A DNA stretch of 18,448 nucleotides from Flavobacteriaceae bacterium (GTDB taxonomy: Bacteria; Bacteroidota; Bacteroidia; Flavobacteriales; Flavobacteriaceae), in assembly GCA_018672145.1 (NCBI GenBank), contig JABHGH010000135.1, positions 1 through 18,448 on the forward strand. Direction: 5' to 3'. The translations under genes were made by a program, and so were the position numbers. Under the pieces are notes generated by a model. That model was not told where the DNA came from. It searched no databases and saw only the letters and a program-made list of their open reading frames with translations. Each line of letters begins with the position of its first letter. Within the stretch, counting starts at the first letter, position 1. Shown one piece after another: positions 1 to 7,083 of the stretch.

Positions 1-1523
1 AATTGCTTTCCAAGCTCAACACCCCATTGATCATAGCTGTAAATGTTCCATAAGATTCCCTCTACAAAGATTTTGTTCTCATACATCGCGACCAATTTTC
101 CCAAACTTCGCGGCGTTAGTTGGTCGATGAGTAATGTTGTGGTGGGCTTGTTTCCTTCAAAAACTTTAAAAGGGACAAGCGATTCGTCTGTGCCTTGGCT
201 ACGAACGGCTTCTTCCGATTTCCCCATCAGCAGGGCTTCAGTTTGCGCAAAAAAGTTGGCCATCAGTTTGTCGTGATGGTCTTTATTCCCATGTAGCGAT
301 TCTTTAAACCCAATAAAATGTGCGGGAATCAATTTGGTTCCTTGGTGAATCAACTGGAAAAAAGCGTGTTGCGAATTGGTACCTGGCTCTCCCCAAATAA
401 GGTTTCCTGTTTGATAGTTTACAGGCCTTCCTGCACGGTCAACGCTTTTTCCATTGCTCTCCATGATTCCTTGCTGCAGATAGGCAGGCAAGCGGTGGAG
501 GTATTGCGTGTAGGGAATAATCGCTTCGCTTTCAGCCCCATGAAAGTTATTATACCAAAGGGTGAGAAGTGCTAAAACAACCGGGATGTTTTTGTCAAGG
601 GGAGTCGATGCAAAATGCGTATCCATTTCGTGTGCCCCTTCAAGTAATTCGCTAAAGTGATCGGGACCTACACTTAATGCAATGGACAGGCCAACGGCAC
701 TCCACAAGGAAAACCGACCACCAACCCAATCGTTCATGGGAAAGACATTGTCTGGGTTGATCCCAAAAGAATTAATCATTGGAAGGTTGGTGGATACTGC
801 CACAAAATGATCGGCTACGGCATTGTCGCCAAGAGCATCGACAAGCCATGCTTTGGCAGTGCTGGCATTGGTAAGTGTCTCTTGCGTTGTAAAAGATTTA
901 GAAACCACCACAAACAAGGTCGTTTCAGGATTGACTTTCTTTAAGACCTCCATCACGTGGTCTCCGTCAACGTTTGAAATAAAGTGGAGACGAAGATGAT
1001 TTTTATAATGCTCGAGGGCTTCGGTAATCATTACAGGTCCCAAATCAGAACCACCAATACCGATATTGACCACATCGGTAAACGCCTGTCCGGTGCTACT
1101 TGTTGTTGTTCCATCAATCACACCTTGACTAAACGATTGTATCTTTTCGATAACCGCATGAACCTCGGGAATGATGTTCTCCCCATGGACGCGAACGTCA
1201 GCCGTGCTTGGTGCACGTAGCGCAGTGTGAAGAACGGCTCGCCCCTCCGTTGCGTTGATAACATCACCACCAAAATAGTTTTCCATCGCCACTTTGAGTT
1301 GGCACTCTTCAGCGAGTTCGAGCAGCAATGCAAGAGTCTCATCTGTCATCAGGTTTTTGGAGTAATCAACATAAAAGTCTTCCCAGCAAATCCGCAAAGT
1401 TTCTCCTCGTTTGGCGTCTGCCGCAAACAAGTCTTGTAAGCGATTCGCTTTGGTTTCGCTAAAGTGCTTTTGTAGTTTGCTCCAAGCCGCTGTTGTTGTT
1501 GGGTTGATTTTCGGTAATGGCAT
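1..1523 (-). CDS. pgi: glucose-6-phosphate isomerase, C-terminus cut by window edge
   Basis: Interconverts glucose 6-phosphate and fructose 6-phosphate in the cytoplasm (glycolysis and gluconeogenesis). I read 507 codons from ATG 1523 to the left edge without a stop; bacterial relatives are about 540-550 residues, so some 35-45 residues are missing. Both family signatures are visible: DWVGGRFSLWSAVG at residues 265-278 and YDQWGVELGK at 497-506. Residues matching the catalytic Glu, His and Lys of the family are E355 (MESNGK), H386 (GTNSQHAF) and K506. The phosphate-binding region appears as NIGIGGSDLGP (153-163). The start MPLPKINPTTTAAW matches the usual N-terminus of flavobacterial homologues as I remember them; the next ATG would remove conserved sequence. 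With this start the gene overlaps the 3' end of the upstream M23 peptidase gene by 65 bases, which suggests co-transcription and possible translational coupling. No clear Shine-Dalgarno site precedes it. Confidence 0.97.
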   Translation of the reverse strand, partial: MPLPKINPTTTAAWSKLQKHFSETKANRLQDLFAADAKRGETLRICWEDFYVDYSKNLMTDETLALLLELAEECQLKVAMENYFGGDVINATEGRAVLHTALRAPSTADVRVHGENIIPEVHAVIEKIQSFSQGVIDGTTTSSTGQAFTDVVNIGIGGSDLGPVMITEALEHYKNHLRLHFISNVDGDHVMEVLKKVNPETTLFVVVSKSFTTQETLTNASTAKAWLVDALGDNAVADHFVAVSTNLPMINSFGINPDNVFPMNDWVGGRFSLWSAVGLSIALSVGPDHFSELLEGAHEMDTHFASTPLDKNIPVVLALLTLWYNNFHGAESEAIIPYTQYLHRLPAYLQQGIMESNGKSVDRAGRPVNYQTGNLIWGEPGTNSQHAFFQLIHQGTKLIPAHFIGFKESLHGNKDHHDKLMANFFAQTEALLMGKSEEAVRSQGTDESLVPFKVFEGNKPTTTLLIDQLTPRSLGKLVAMYENKIFVEGILWNIYSYDQWGVELGKQ

Positions 1524-2763
1524 TTGTGTTTGTTTTTTGTTCTTCAAAAATGATGCAGTCTAATTTTTCCTTCCAAGGAATCATGTGTTGCAAATATGCT
1601 TCTTTCAAATCACTTGCGATTGGTTTTGCGTCAGGTAATTTTGTTTTAAATGGATCGACCTGTTTTCCGTTTTTCCAAAAACGATAGCACACATGTGGTC
1701 CTGAAGTGTAGCCGGTCATACCCACAGTGCCGATATAGTCTCCTTGGCCGACATACTGCCCAACGCGAACCCCTCTTTTTTTCATGTGGAGGTATTGGGT
1801 GGAGTAGGTTCCATTGTGCCTTATGGTTACATAATTTCCATTGCCTTTGGCATAGCCCGATTTTATCACTTTACCTGCAGCGGTTGTCCTTATTGGAGTT
1901 CCGACCGGAGCGGCGAAGTCAGTTCCGTAATGGGGTTTTACCCGTCCGTAGTACGAAATTCTTCGTTTGGTGTTATAGCGAGATGATATCCGTGAAAAGT
2001 TAACGGGTGCTCGCAAAAAAGCACGGCGTAGGTTTTTACCTTTTTCGTCAAAAAACTCATTGATGCCACGAATGGAGTCGGACTCAAACTCAATGGCATA
2101 AATGGGTTTGCCACGGTGTTCAAAATAAGCGGCGTGTACGCGGTTATGTCCAACAAAAACAGAATCGTTGACATATTTTTCAGTGTAAAATACCTTAAAA
2201 CGATCTCCTTTTTCCAACCGAAAAAAGTCGATAGTCCACGCGTAAATATCGGACATATCGTAGGCGACAAGCGGACTTAATCCTTGTTCGTTTAGCGTTT
2301 CATACAAAGAGCTATTGATCACTCCCCAAGCTTCGCGTTGTATCAAACGCACTTCTTTTTGTTCTTTTTTTGCCCAAAGAGAATCTTGCAATTTCACAGT
2401 CACATAGTCAATGGCGTTGGGTTGGTAGATGAGCAGTTCAGGGGTTTGCAACGAATCTTTACTACACAGCAAGGTGTAAGGTCTGCCTGTTCGGATTTTT
2501 CGAAAGTTAAAAGCTTTTTTAGCAACATTGTTAATGTTGTATATCTGAGGATAGTAGATGCCGTATTTTTCTAAAATCCCTCCAAAACTATCCCCACGCA
2601 CGACCGTATCACGAACAACATGGTAGTCGTTGAGCAAAATCCCAAACTCATACACTTCAGGATTAACGGGCTTTTCATTGGCATCATTTTTTTCGGCTCC
2701 TCCCAGCCCACAACTCGTAATAAGACAAGCAAATCCAAGAAGCGCAGCAGTATATTTATTCAT
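1459..2763 (-). CDS. M23-family (LytM-like) metallopeptidase lipoprotein
   Basis: A 434-residue predicted lipoprotein. The N-terminus carries a signal sequence ending in the lipobox LITSC, so Cys18 should be lipidated after LspA cleavage. Residues about 45-105 (RDTVVRGDSFGGILEKYGI and following) resemble the LysM/OapA-like region that precedes the catalytic domain in MepM/YebA-type enzymes. The M23 domain spans about 275-372: HYGTD (H278, D282) supplies two expected zinc ligands, YLHM has the expected His326, and GPHVCYRFW has His357, but the third zinc ligand position is Cys359 instead of His. The expected role is cleaving peptide cross-links in peptidoglycan from the periplasmic face of an envelope membrane. 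The start overlaps the DUF3108 gene by 8 bases, and the last 20 codons lie inside the overlap with pgi; that tail (residues 414-434) is rich in Asn, Thr and Gln and lies outside the domain. Family assignment is firm; the exact substrate is unknown. Confidence 0.92.
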   Translation of the reverse strand: MNKYTAALLGFACLITSCGLGGAEKNDANEKPVNPEVYEFGILLNDYHVVRDTVVRGDSFGGILEKYGIYYPQIYNINNVAKKAFNFRKIRTGRPYTLLCSKDSLQTPELLIYQPNAIDYVTVKLQDSLWAKKEQKEVRLIQREAWGVINSSLYETLNEQGLSPLVAYDMSDIYAWTIDFFRLEKGDRFKVFYTEKYVNDSVFVGHNRVHAAYFEHRGKPIYAIEFESDSIRGINEFFDEKGKNLRRAFLRAPVNFSRISSRYNTKRRISYYGRVKPHYGTDFAAPVGTPIRTTAAGKVIKSGYAKGNGNYVTIRHNGTYSTQYLHMKKRGVRVGQYVGQGDYIGTVGMTGYTSGPHVCYRFWKNGKQVDPFKTKLPDAKPIASDLKEAYLQHMIPWKEKLDCIIFEEQKTNTNAITENQPNNNSGLEQTTKAL

Positions 2764-3589
2764 AATATAAAATATTAAAAGGATGTTTTAGACCGCTAAA
2801 ACTTTCCAATTCAACATCAATAGACCCCACACGCAAATCGGCTTTCAGGCGAATAGGCATACGGTTTTTGTCATTGCTAATCCATAAGGAAAGACCACCG
2901 TCTTTTCGAAACAAACGACCTTCTTCTACGTAGGGTCGGAACTTCATGCAAGGCACAATACCAAAGGCAGTGCTGATGTTTTCATAACCGAGAAAGCGAA
3001 AGCGAAAAACAAAAGCGGTTTTTCCATAAATCATATTGACACTAGCGGTTTCTCCCGGCTCGATTCCTTCTACGTCGAGATGATTACGCAAATAATAAAA
3101 GGTCGAAACCAAATCTTGCACATTTGGTTTTAGAGAAATTCTGGTTGTTGTTTTTTTGAGGAGATCGTTCACCACTCCTTGTTGTGTGGAATGGTCAAAA
3201 TCGATGTTTACATGCCTCACATAACTCCCTTCAGAGATGTTGCGAACAAAGTGAACGGGTTTCACAACCTCCGTCTCAAAAAAACTATCATAGTAGTCAT
3301 CGACTTTAAAAAACCAACGCGCAAGCCCAGTTGTTTTTCCAACAGCAGAGGCGTGAAAAACAGGCCTTCCTTTATGGGTAGTTTCGCGTAAGCGAACGTC
3401 TGCATAGCTCGCATTAAAAATACCATAACGCATCCGAAAACGAAACCATTCGCCATCTTGAAAAGCATCGTTTACCTTGAAAGCTTTGATTCGGCTTGGT
3501 GGGATCGTATCATTCAATGTGGGCATAGCATTGGCTATCGTCCCAAGAAAAAATAAACTGAGAAAGATGAAATTTTTTGGCAAATACAT
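2756..3589 (-). CDS. DUF3108 domain envelope protein of unknown function
   Basis: A 277-residue protein with a Sec signal peptide (hydrophobic stretch at residues 6-18, likely cleavage after ANA at 21). The mature part looks mainly beta-stranded, with alternating aromatic and charged residues, for example WFRFRMRYGIFNASYADVRL near residues 48-67, and it matches the DUF3108 family as I recall it. No catalytic motif is visible. It should be periplasmic or attached to the outer membrane. It sits 69 bases after uvrC, and its stop codon lies inside the start of the M23 lipoprotein gene (8-base overlap), so the two are almost certainly translated from one message. That pairing hints at a joint role in cell-envelope maintenance, but this is inference; no biochemical function can be assigned from sequence. 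The T-rich stretch just before the start is an AT-rich leader, not a recognisable ribosome-binding site. Confidence 0.82.
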   Translation of the reverse strand: MYLPKNFIFLSLFFLGTIANAMPTLNDTIPPSRIKAFKVNDAFQDGEWFRFRMRYGIFNASYADVRLRETTHKGRPVFHASAVGKTTGLARWFFKVDDYYDSFFETEVVKPVHFVRNISEGSYVRHVNIDFDHSTQQGVVNDLLKKTTTRISLKPNVQDLVSTFYYLRNHLDVEGIEPGETASVNMIYGKTAFVFRFRFLGYENISTAFGIVPCMKFRPYVEEGRLFRKDGGLSLWISNDKNRMPIRLKADLRVGSIDVELESFSGLKHPFNILYYE

Positions 3590-3658
3590 CGGAAGTAAAA
3601 ATAAAAAAAACCCTTGATACGTCGAACAGAGTTTTGTTAAAATTACACATCAATCATT

Positions 3659-5458
3659 TTACTTGTCCTTTATGTGGAAATGGGCATGGACTTCTCGGGC
3701 TTTTGACTCTCCGATCACGCTTGCCAAATCATTTATACTAGCGTCCTTAATACGCTTGACGGACTTAAATGTTTTGAGCAGTTTGACGGCGGTTTTCTCA
3801 CCGATACCAGCGATACCATCTAGCGACGACGAAACGGCGTGCTTACTCCTTCTGTTTCGGTGAAGACGTACACCAAATCGGTGAGCTTCGTTGCGCAGTT
3901 GCTGAATGATTTTTAAGGTTTCTGAACGTTTGTCCAAATACATCGGAATGGAATCGTTTGGGTAATAGATTTCCTCCAAACGTTTGGCAATGCCGATGAC
4001 GGCAATCTTAGACCGCAAGTTAAGCGCATCAATACTGAGTAGTGCAGAACTCAATTGTCCTTTTCCTCCGTCAATCACAACCAATTGTGGGAGATCTTGC
4101 TTTTCGTCGAGCAATCTTTTATAACGACGATAAATCACTTCTTCCATCGAGGCATAGTCATTGGCGCCAGTGACCGTTTTGATGATATAGTGACGATATT
4201 CCTTTTTTGCGGGTTTTGCATTGCGAAAAACGACACATGCCGCCACGGGATTGCTACCCTGAATGTTTGAGTTGTCAAAGCATTCGATATGATCGGGAAG
4301 CACACGCAAGCGAAGGTCTTTTTTCATTTGATTAAGAAGGCGTGTCGTGTGCTGTTTTGGGTCAGCGATTTTGATCTGTTTAAGATGTTCCAAACGACCC
4401 TGCTTGGCGTTGCGAACTGACAGCTCAAGTAGTTTTTTCTTTTCGCCTTTTTGTGGAACATGAACACGAACACCATCGCCAAGAGCGACTGCAATGGGTA
4501 AAATCACGTCTTTAGAAGAAGAATGAAAACGACGACGTAACTCCACAATAGCAACGCGTAACAAGTCTTCATCACTTTCCTCGAGTTTCTTTTTGATTTC
4601 CATGTTGTGGAAACGAACAATAGAGCCATAGGCAACGTGGAGATAGTTGACAAATGCAGACTGTTCATCACTGATCAAAGTACAAACATCCACATTAGTG
4701 ATCGCAGCACTAACCACAGCGGACTTTACTTGATAATTGGCGAGAAGTTCAATTTTTGTTTTTTCTTTTTGGGCTTCTTCAAACTGAAGAGAGTCGGCTG
4801 CGAGTTTCATTTTTTGTTTATAACCGCGAATGACTTCGCTAAAATTCCCACGCAATAAGGCACGAATTTCGGATATATGGGTATTGTAATTCTCTTCTTT
4901 TTGTTCGCCAATACACCCTCCCAAACAATTTCCAATATGATATTCTAAACAAACTTTATAGTTTTTGGTTTCGATGGATTCTGCCCGCAAGTCATAGGAA
5001 CAATTGCGCAAGGGATAGAGCTCACGAATAAGAGTCATAAGTAAACGAACGGTTTTGGAATTGGTAAACGGACCAAAATATTCAGAGCCATCTTTAATGA
5101 CCTTTCGAGTGGTAAAAACTCTTGGAAAGGCTTCTTTTTTGATACAAATCCAAGGATAGGTTTTATCGTCACGCAGCAAAATGTTGTAGCGGGGTTGGTG
5201 CTCTTTGATCAGGGTGTTTTCCAGTATTAGCGCATCGGATTCTGTTGGAACGACAATATGCTTGATCGTTTCGATGTTTTTGACAAGCTTTTGGGTTTTT
5301 CTTGAATCGAGGTTTTTCCGAAAGTAAGAAGACACCCTATTTTTGAGGTTTTTGGCTTTACCGACATATATGATGCTATCTTTTTTGTCATAAAATTGAT
5401 ATACCCCAGGATCTTGTGGGAGAGATTGCACATGAAGTTTTAGCGCTTCTTTTGACAT
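3659..5458 (-). CDS. uvrC: UvrABC excinuclease subunit C
   Basis: Makes both incisions flanking a lesion after UvrA/UvrB recognition in nucleotide excision repair. All domains are present in 599 residues. The N-terminal GIY-YIG nuclease starts at GVYQFY (18-23), with YVGKAKNLKNRV (31-42, catalytic Arg41) and Glu80. A Cys cluster C153, C170, C178, C182 follows, with the x7/x3 spacing of the last three like that reported to hold a 4Fe-4S cluster in E. coli UvrC. The UVR (UvrB-binding) motif is around 213-242. The RNase H-like second nuclease has ECFDNSNIQG (D395), VIDGGKGQ (D463) and NEAHRF (H526). C-terminal helix-hairpin-helix motifs lie in 546-594 (LDGIAGIGEKTAVKLL). The length is normal and nothing appears missing. 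The start MSKEALKLHVQSLPQDPGVY fits the family; the gene is divergent from the folate cyclo-ligase gene with only 42 bases between the chosen starts. Confidence 0.97.
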   Translation of the reverse strand: MSKEALKLHVQSLPQDPGVYQFYDKKDSIIYVGKAKNLKNRVSSYFRKNLDSRKTQKLVKNIETIKHIVVPTESDALILENTLIKEHQPRYNILLRDDKTYPWICIKKEAFPRVFTTRKVIKDGSEYFGPFTNSKTVRLLMTLIRELYPLRNCSYDLRAESIETKNYKVCLEYHIGNCLGGCIGEQKEENYNTHISEIRALLRGNFSEVIRGYKQKMKLAADSLQFEEAQKEKTKIELLANYQVKSAVVSAAITNVDVCTLISDEQSAFVNYLHVAYGSIVRFHNMEIKKKLEESDEDLLRVAIVELRRRFHSSSKDVILPIAVALGDGVRVHVPQKGEKKKLLELSVRNAKQGRLEHLKQIKIADPKQHTTRLLNQMKKDLRLRVLPDHIECFDNSNIQGSNPVAACVVFRNAKPAKKEYRHYIIKTVTGANDYASMEEVIYRRYKRLLDEKQDLPQLVVIDGGKGQLSSALLSIDALNLRSKIAVIGIAKRLEEIYYPNDSIPMYLDKRSETLKIIQQLRNEAHRFGVRLHRNRRSKHAVSSSLDGIAGIGEKTAVKLLKTFKSVKRIKDASINDLASVIGESKAREVHAHFHIKDK

Positions 5459-5500
5459 ACAACGAAATTAATTATTTTATTTGTGTTCAATCTCAATCCA
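5459..5500. promoter_or_regulatory. 42-base divergent intergenic region, candidate uvrC promoter
   Basis: This short AT-rich spacer must serve both uvrC (minus) and the folate cyclo-ligase gene (plus), unless the latter starts at GTG 5483. On the minus strand TAATTTCG (5463-5470) is one base off the Bacteroidetes -7 consensus TAnnTTTG, and TTG (5488-5490) lies 17 bases upstream of it, inside the usual -33 spacing range. It ends only four bases before the uvrC ATG, so a transcript from it would be almost leaderless. I see no equally good match on the plus strand. This is a pattern match only. Confidence 0.3.
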
Positions 5501-6064
5501 ATGACAAAAGAGGAGATACGACGACTATATCGTGAAAAAAGGACACAGCTTTCCAATGAAGAGTTGCAAAAGCGTCAAAACGATTTGGAGCACCAATACA
5601 CTCTTTTTGACCTGTCGCCTTATCAAACGGTTCATGTGTTTTTATCCATCCAAAAACACAACGAACCCAATACTCAACCTTTGATCGATTTGCTTTTTTC
5701 ACAAAAAAAAACGGTGGTGGTTTCCAAAACAGATTTTGCGACTAAGCATATGACACATTGGGTGATTACACCCAAAACACCAAGAGAAGTAACCTCTTTT
5801 GGCATTTCCGAGCCAATGGGTGGAACACAGCTGTCGCCAGAAAAATTGGATTTGGTTTTTGTGCCATTATTGAGCTATGACAAAAATGGGCAACGGGTTG
5901 GGTACGGTCAGGGATTTTATGATCGTTTTTTGGCTGCTTGTCGTTCGAAAACAAAATTTGTAGGCTTGTCGCTTTTTCCTGTAGGACCATCTATTGAAGA
6001 TAGTGAGCCCACTGACATTCGTTTGCACGCCTGCATTGGCCCTAACCATATTGAGCAGTTTTAG
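5501..6064 (+). CDS. ygfA: 5-formyltetrahydrofolate cyclo-ligase
   Basis: An ATP-dependent cytoplasmic enzyme that converts 5-formyltetrahydrofolate to 5,10-methenyltetrahydrofolate, returning a storage or inhibitory folate to the one-carbon pool. With the ATG at 5501 it is 187 residues, normal for the family. The start MTKEEIRRLYREKR carries the basic N-terminal helix expected of homologues. The signature near the C-terminal third is LVFVPLLSYDKNGQRVGYGQ (118-137) followed by GFYDRF (138-143), the phosphate-binding glycine-rich loop. An in-frame GTG at 5483 would add six residues (MFNLNP) but cuts deep into the region shared with uvrC, so I prefer the ATG. It is the only plus-strand gene here, a single-gene unit that converges on lspA: its TAG and the lspA TAA overlap by four bases. 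The gene is also called fau. Confidence 0.93.
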   Translation: MTKEEIRRLYREKRTQLSNEELQKRQNDLEHQYTLFDLSPYQTVHVFLSIQKHNEPNTQPLIDLLFSQKKTVVVSKTDFATKHMTHWVITPKTPREVTSFGISEPMGGTQLSPEKLDLVFVPLLSYDKNGQRVGYGQGFYDRFLAACRSKTKFVGLSLFPVGPSIEDSEPTDIRLHACIGPNHIEQF

Positions 6065-6699
6065 TCTTTGGGAAAAATACGTTTGTTAAAGACCAAGATA
6101 ATCCCCACACCAACGCTGATGGCGGTATCTGCTAAATTGAAAACAGGCTCAAAAAAGGTGAAAGACGACCCGCCTACCCAAGGTATCCACTGAGGCCACA
6201 CCCAAGTAAATAGCGGAAACTGAATCATGTCAACGACGTGTCCAAAGAACAACGGCGCATAGCCACCATCGGAGGGGAAGATGGTTGCCACTTGTCCGTA
6301 ACTGTTTGTGAAAAGAAGACCATAAAATAATGAGTCAATAATATTTCCTAGAGCGCCAGCAAAAATGAGACAACCAGCGATGACTGCAAGTCTATGTTGT
6401 TGTTTTTTAATGGCATCCCAAAGCATATATCCAATCCCACTCACAGCGACAATGCGTATCAATGAAAGTAGAAGCTTGCCTGTGTTTTCAGAAACAAAAG
6501 GCAGAAAGTCGCTTATCCGTGCTCCCCAAGCCATTCCCTTATTTTCGACAAACAACAAACGAAACCAACCCCAATCTAAAATAGCATCAGAGCTATAAAC
6601 GGTAAGTGGAAAATGGAGTTTAATGTAGAATTTGGAGCACTGGTCAACAACAAGCACTGCAAGAATAAAAAAAAAGGCTTTTCGAAAAGTCATTAACAT
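6061..6699 (-). CDS. lspA: lipoprotein signal peptidase (signal peptidase II)
   Basis: An inner-membrane aspartyl protease that removes the signal peptide from prolipoproteins after diacylglyceryl attachment; the M23 lipoprotein in this window would be a substrate. It is 212 residues with four hydrophobic helices (about 8-20, 76-94, 104-121 and 190-205). Conserved blocks are DQCSK (19-23), VENKGMAWG (51-59), GALGNIIDS (115-123), GHVVDMIQF (153-161) and FNLADTAIS (187-195); the expected catalytic pair is D157 and D191. Between D122 and D157 there are 34 residues, against roughly ten in E. coli, a periplasmic insertion I recall as usual in Bacteroidetes. The start is ATG 6699, directly next to the stop of the TraR/DksA-like gene (no gap); ATG 6693 (MTFRK) is an equally possible start. 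It is the last gene of the ileS unit. Confidence 0.95.
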   Translation of the reverse strand: MLMTFRKAFFFILAVLVVDQCSKFYIKLHFPLTVYSSDAILDWGWFRLLFVENKGMAWGARISDFLPFVSENTGKLLLSLIRIVAVSGIGYMLWDAIKKQQHRLAVIAGCLIFAGALGNIIDSLFYGLLFTNSYGQVATIFPSDGGYAPLFFGHVVDMIQFPLFTWVWPQWIPWVGGSSFTFFEPVFNLADTAISVGVGIILVFNKRIFPKD

Positions 6700-7083
6700 T
6701 TATTTCTGCATGTTTTTCGCTTCAATACTCAGCGTAGCATGTGGCACCAATTTCAACCGTTCAGGGCTAATGAGTTTTCCAGTAACACGGCAAACACCAT
6801 ATGTTTTGTTTTCGATGCGAATCAATGCATTTTTAAGGTCACGAATAAATTTTTCTTGGCGGATCGCCAACTGGGTATTTGCTTCTTTAGACATGGTTTC
6901 GGACCCTTCTTCAAAGGCTTTGAAGGTCGGCGAAGTATCGTCTGTGCCGTTGTTTCCGTCGTTCATATATGCACTGCGAATTAATTGTAAGTCATGTTTT
7001 GCCTTTGCAATTTTTTCTTCAATCAAAACTTTGAATTCCTCAAGCTCTTTGTCTGCGTAGCGATTTATATTGTTCGTTTTCAT
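6700..7083 (-). CDS. TraR/DksA-like protein with a degenerate zinc finger
   Basis: A 127-residue protein with DksA/TraR layout: a long helical N-terminal part (about 10-94, likely a coiled coil with its tip around TDDTSPTFKAFEEGSET, 47-63) and a C-terminal finger module, YGVCRVTGKLISPERLKL (95-112) then VPHATLSIEAK (113-123). DksA itself binds RNA polymerase through the secondary channel and alters the response to ppGpp. Here only the first of the four expected zinc cysteines remains (C98); T101, S119 and A122 occupy the other positions, so zinc binding is unlikely, although the surrounding residues are conserved. I recall the same pattern in flavobacterial relatives. The start ATG overlaps the ileS stop (ATGA) and the stop abuts lspA, so it sits in the middle of an ileS-lspA operon. 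A role in transcription is inferred from fold only; the target is unknown. Confidence 0.9.
   Translation of the reverse strand: MKTNNINRYADKELEEFKVLIEEKIAKAKHDLQLIRSAYMNDGNNGTDDTSPTFKAFEEGSETMSKEANTQLAIRQEKFIRDLKNALIRIENKTYGVCRVTGKLISPERLKLVPHATLSIEAKNMQK

Noticed and set aside
1..1458. Apparent lack of a long gene at the left edge, which could look like a pseudogene or a set of small genes
   Set aside because: Reading the minus strand by eye from ATG 1523 gives an uninterrupted glucose-6-phosphate isomerase frame that simply runs off the window.
3590..3658. A possible uvrC terminator, because a run of eight T (minus strand) lies before the DUF3108 gene
   Set aside because: No GC-rich hairpin precedes the T-run; only a weak bulged TTGA/TCAA pairing is visible. 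It looks like an AT-rich leader. TAATTTTA in the same gap resembles a -7 element but lacks a well-spaced TTG.
6061..6064. The four-base tail-to-tail overlap of the folate cyclo-ligase and lspA genes as a possible annotation error
   Set aside because: Both stops are clear and both C-termini look complete; short convergent overlaps are common in dense genomes.
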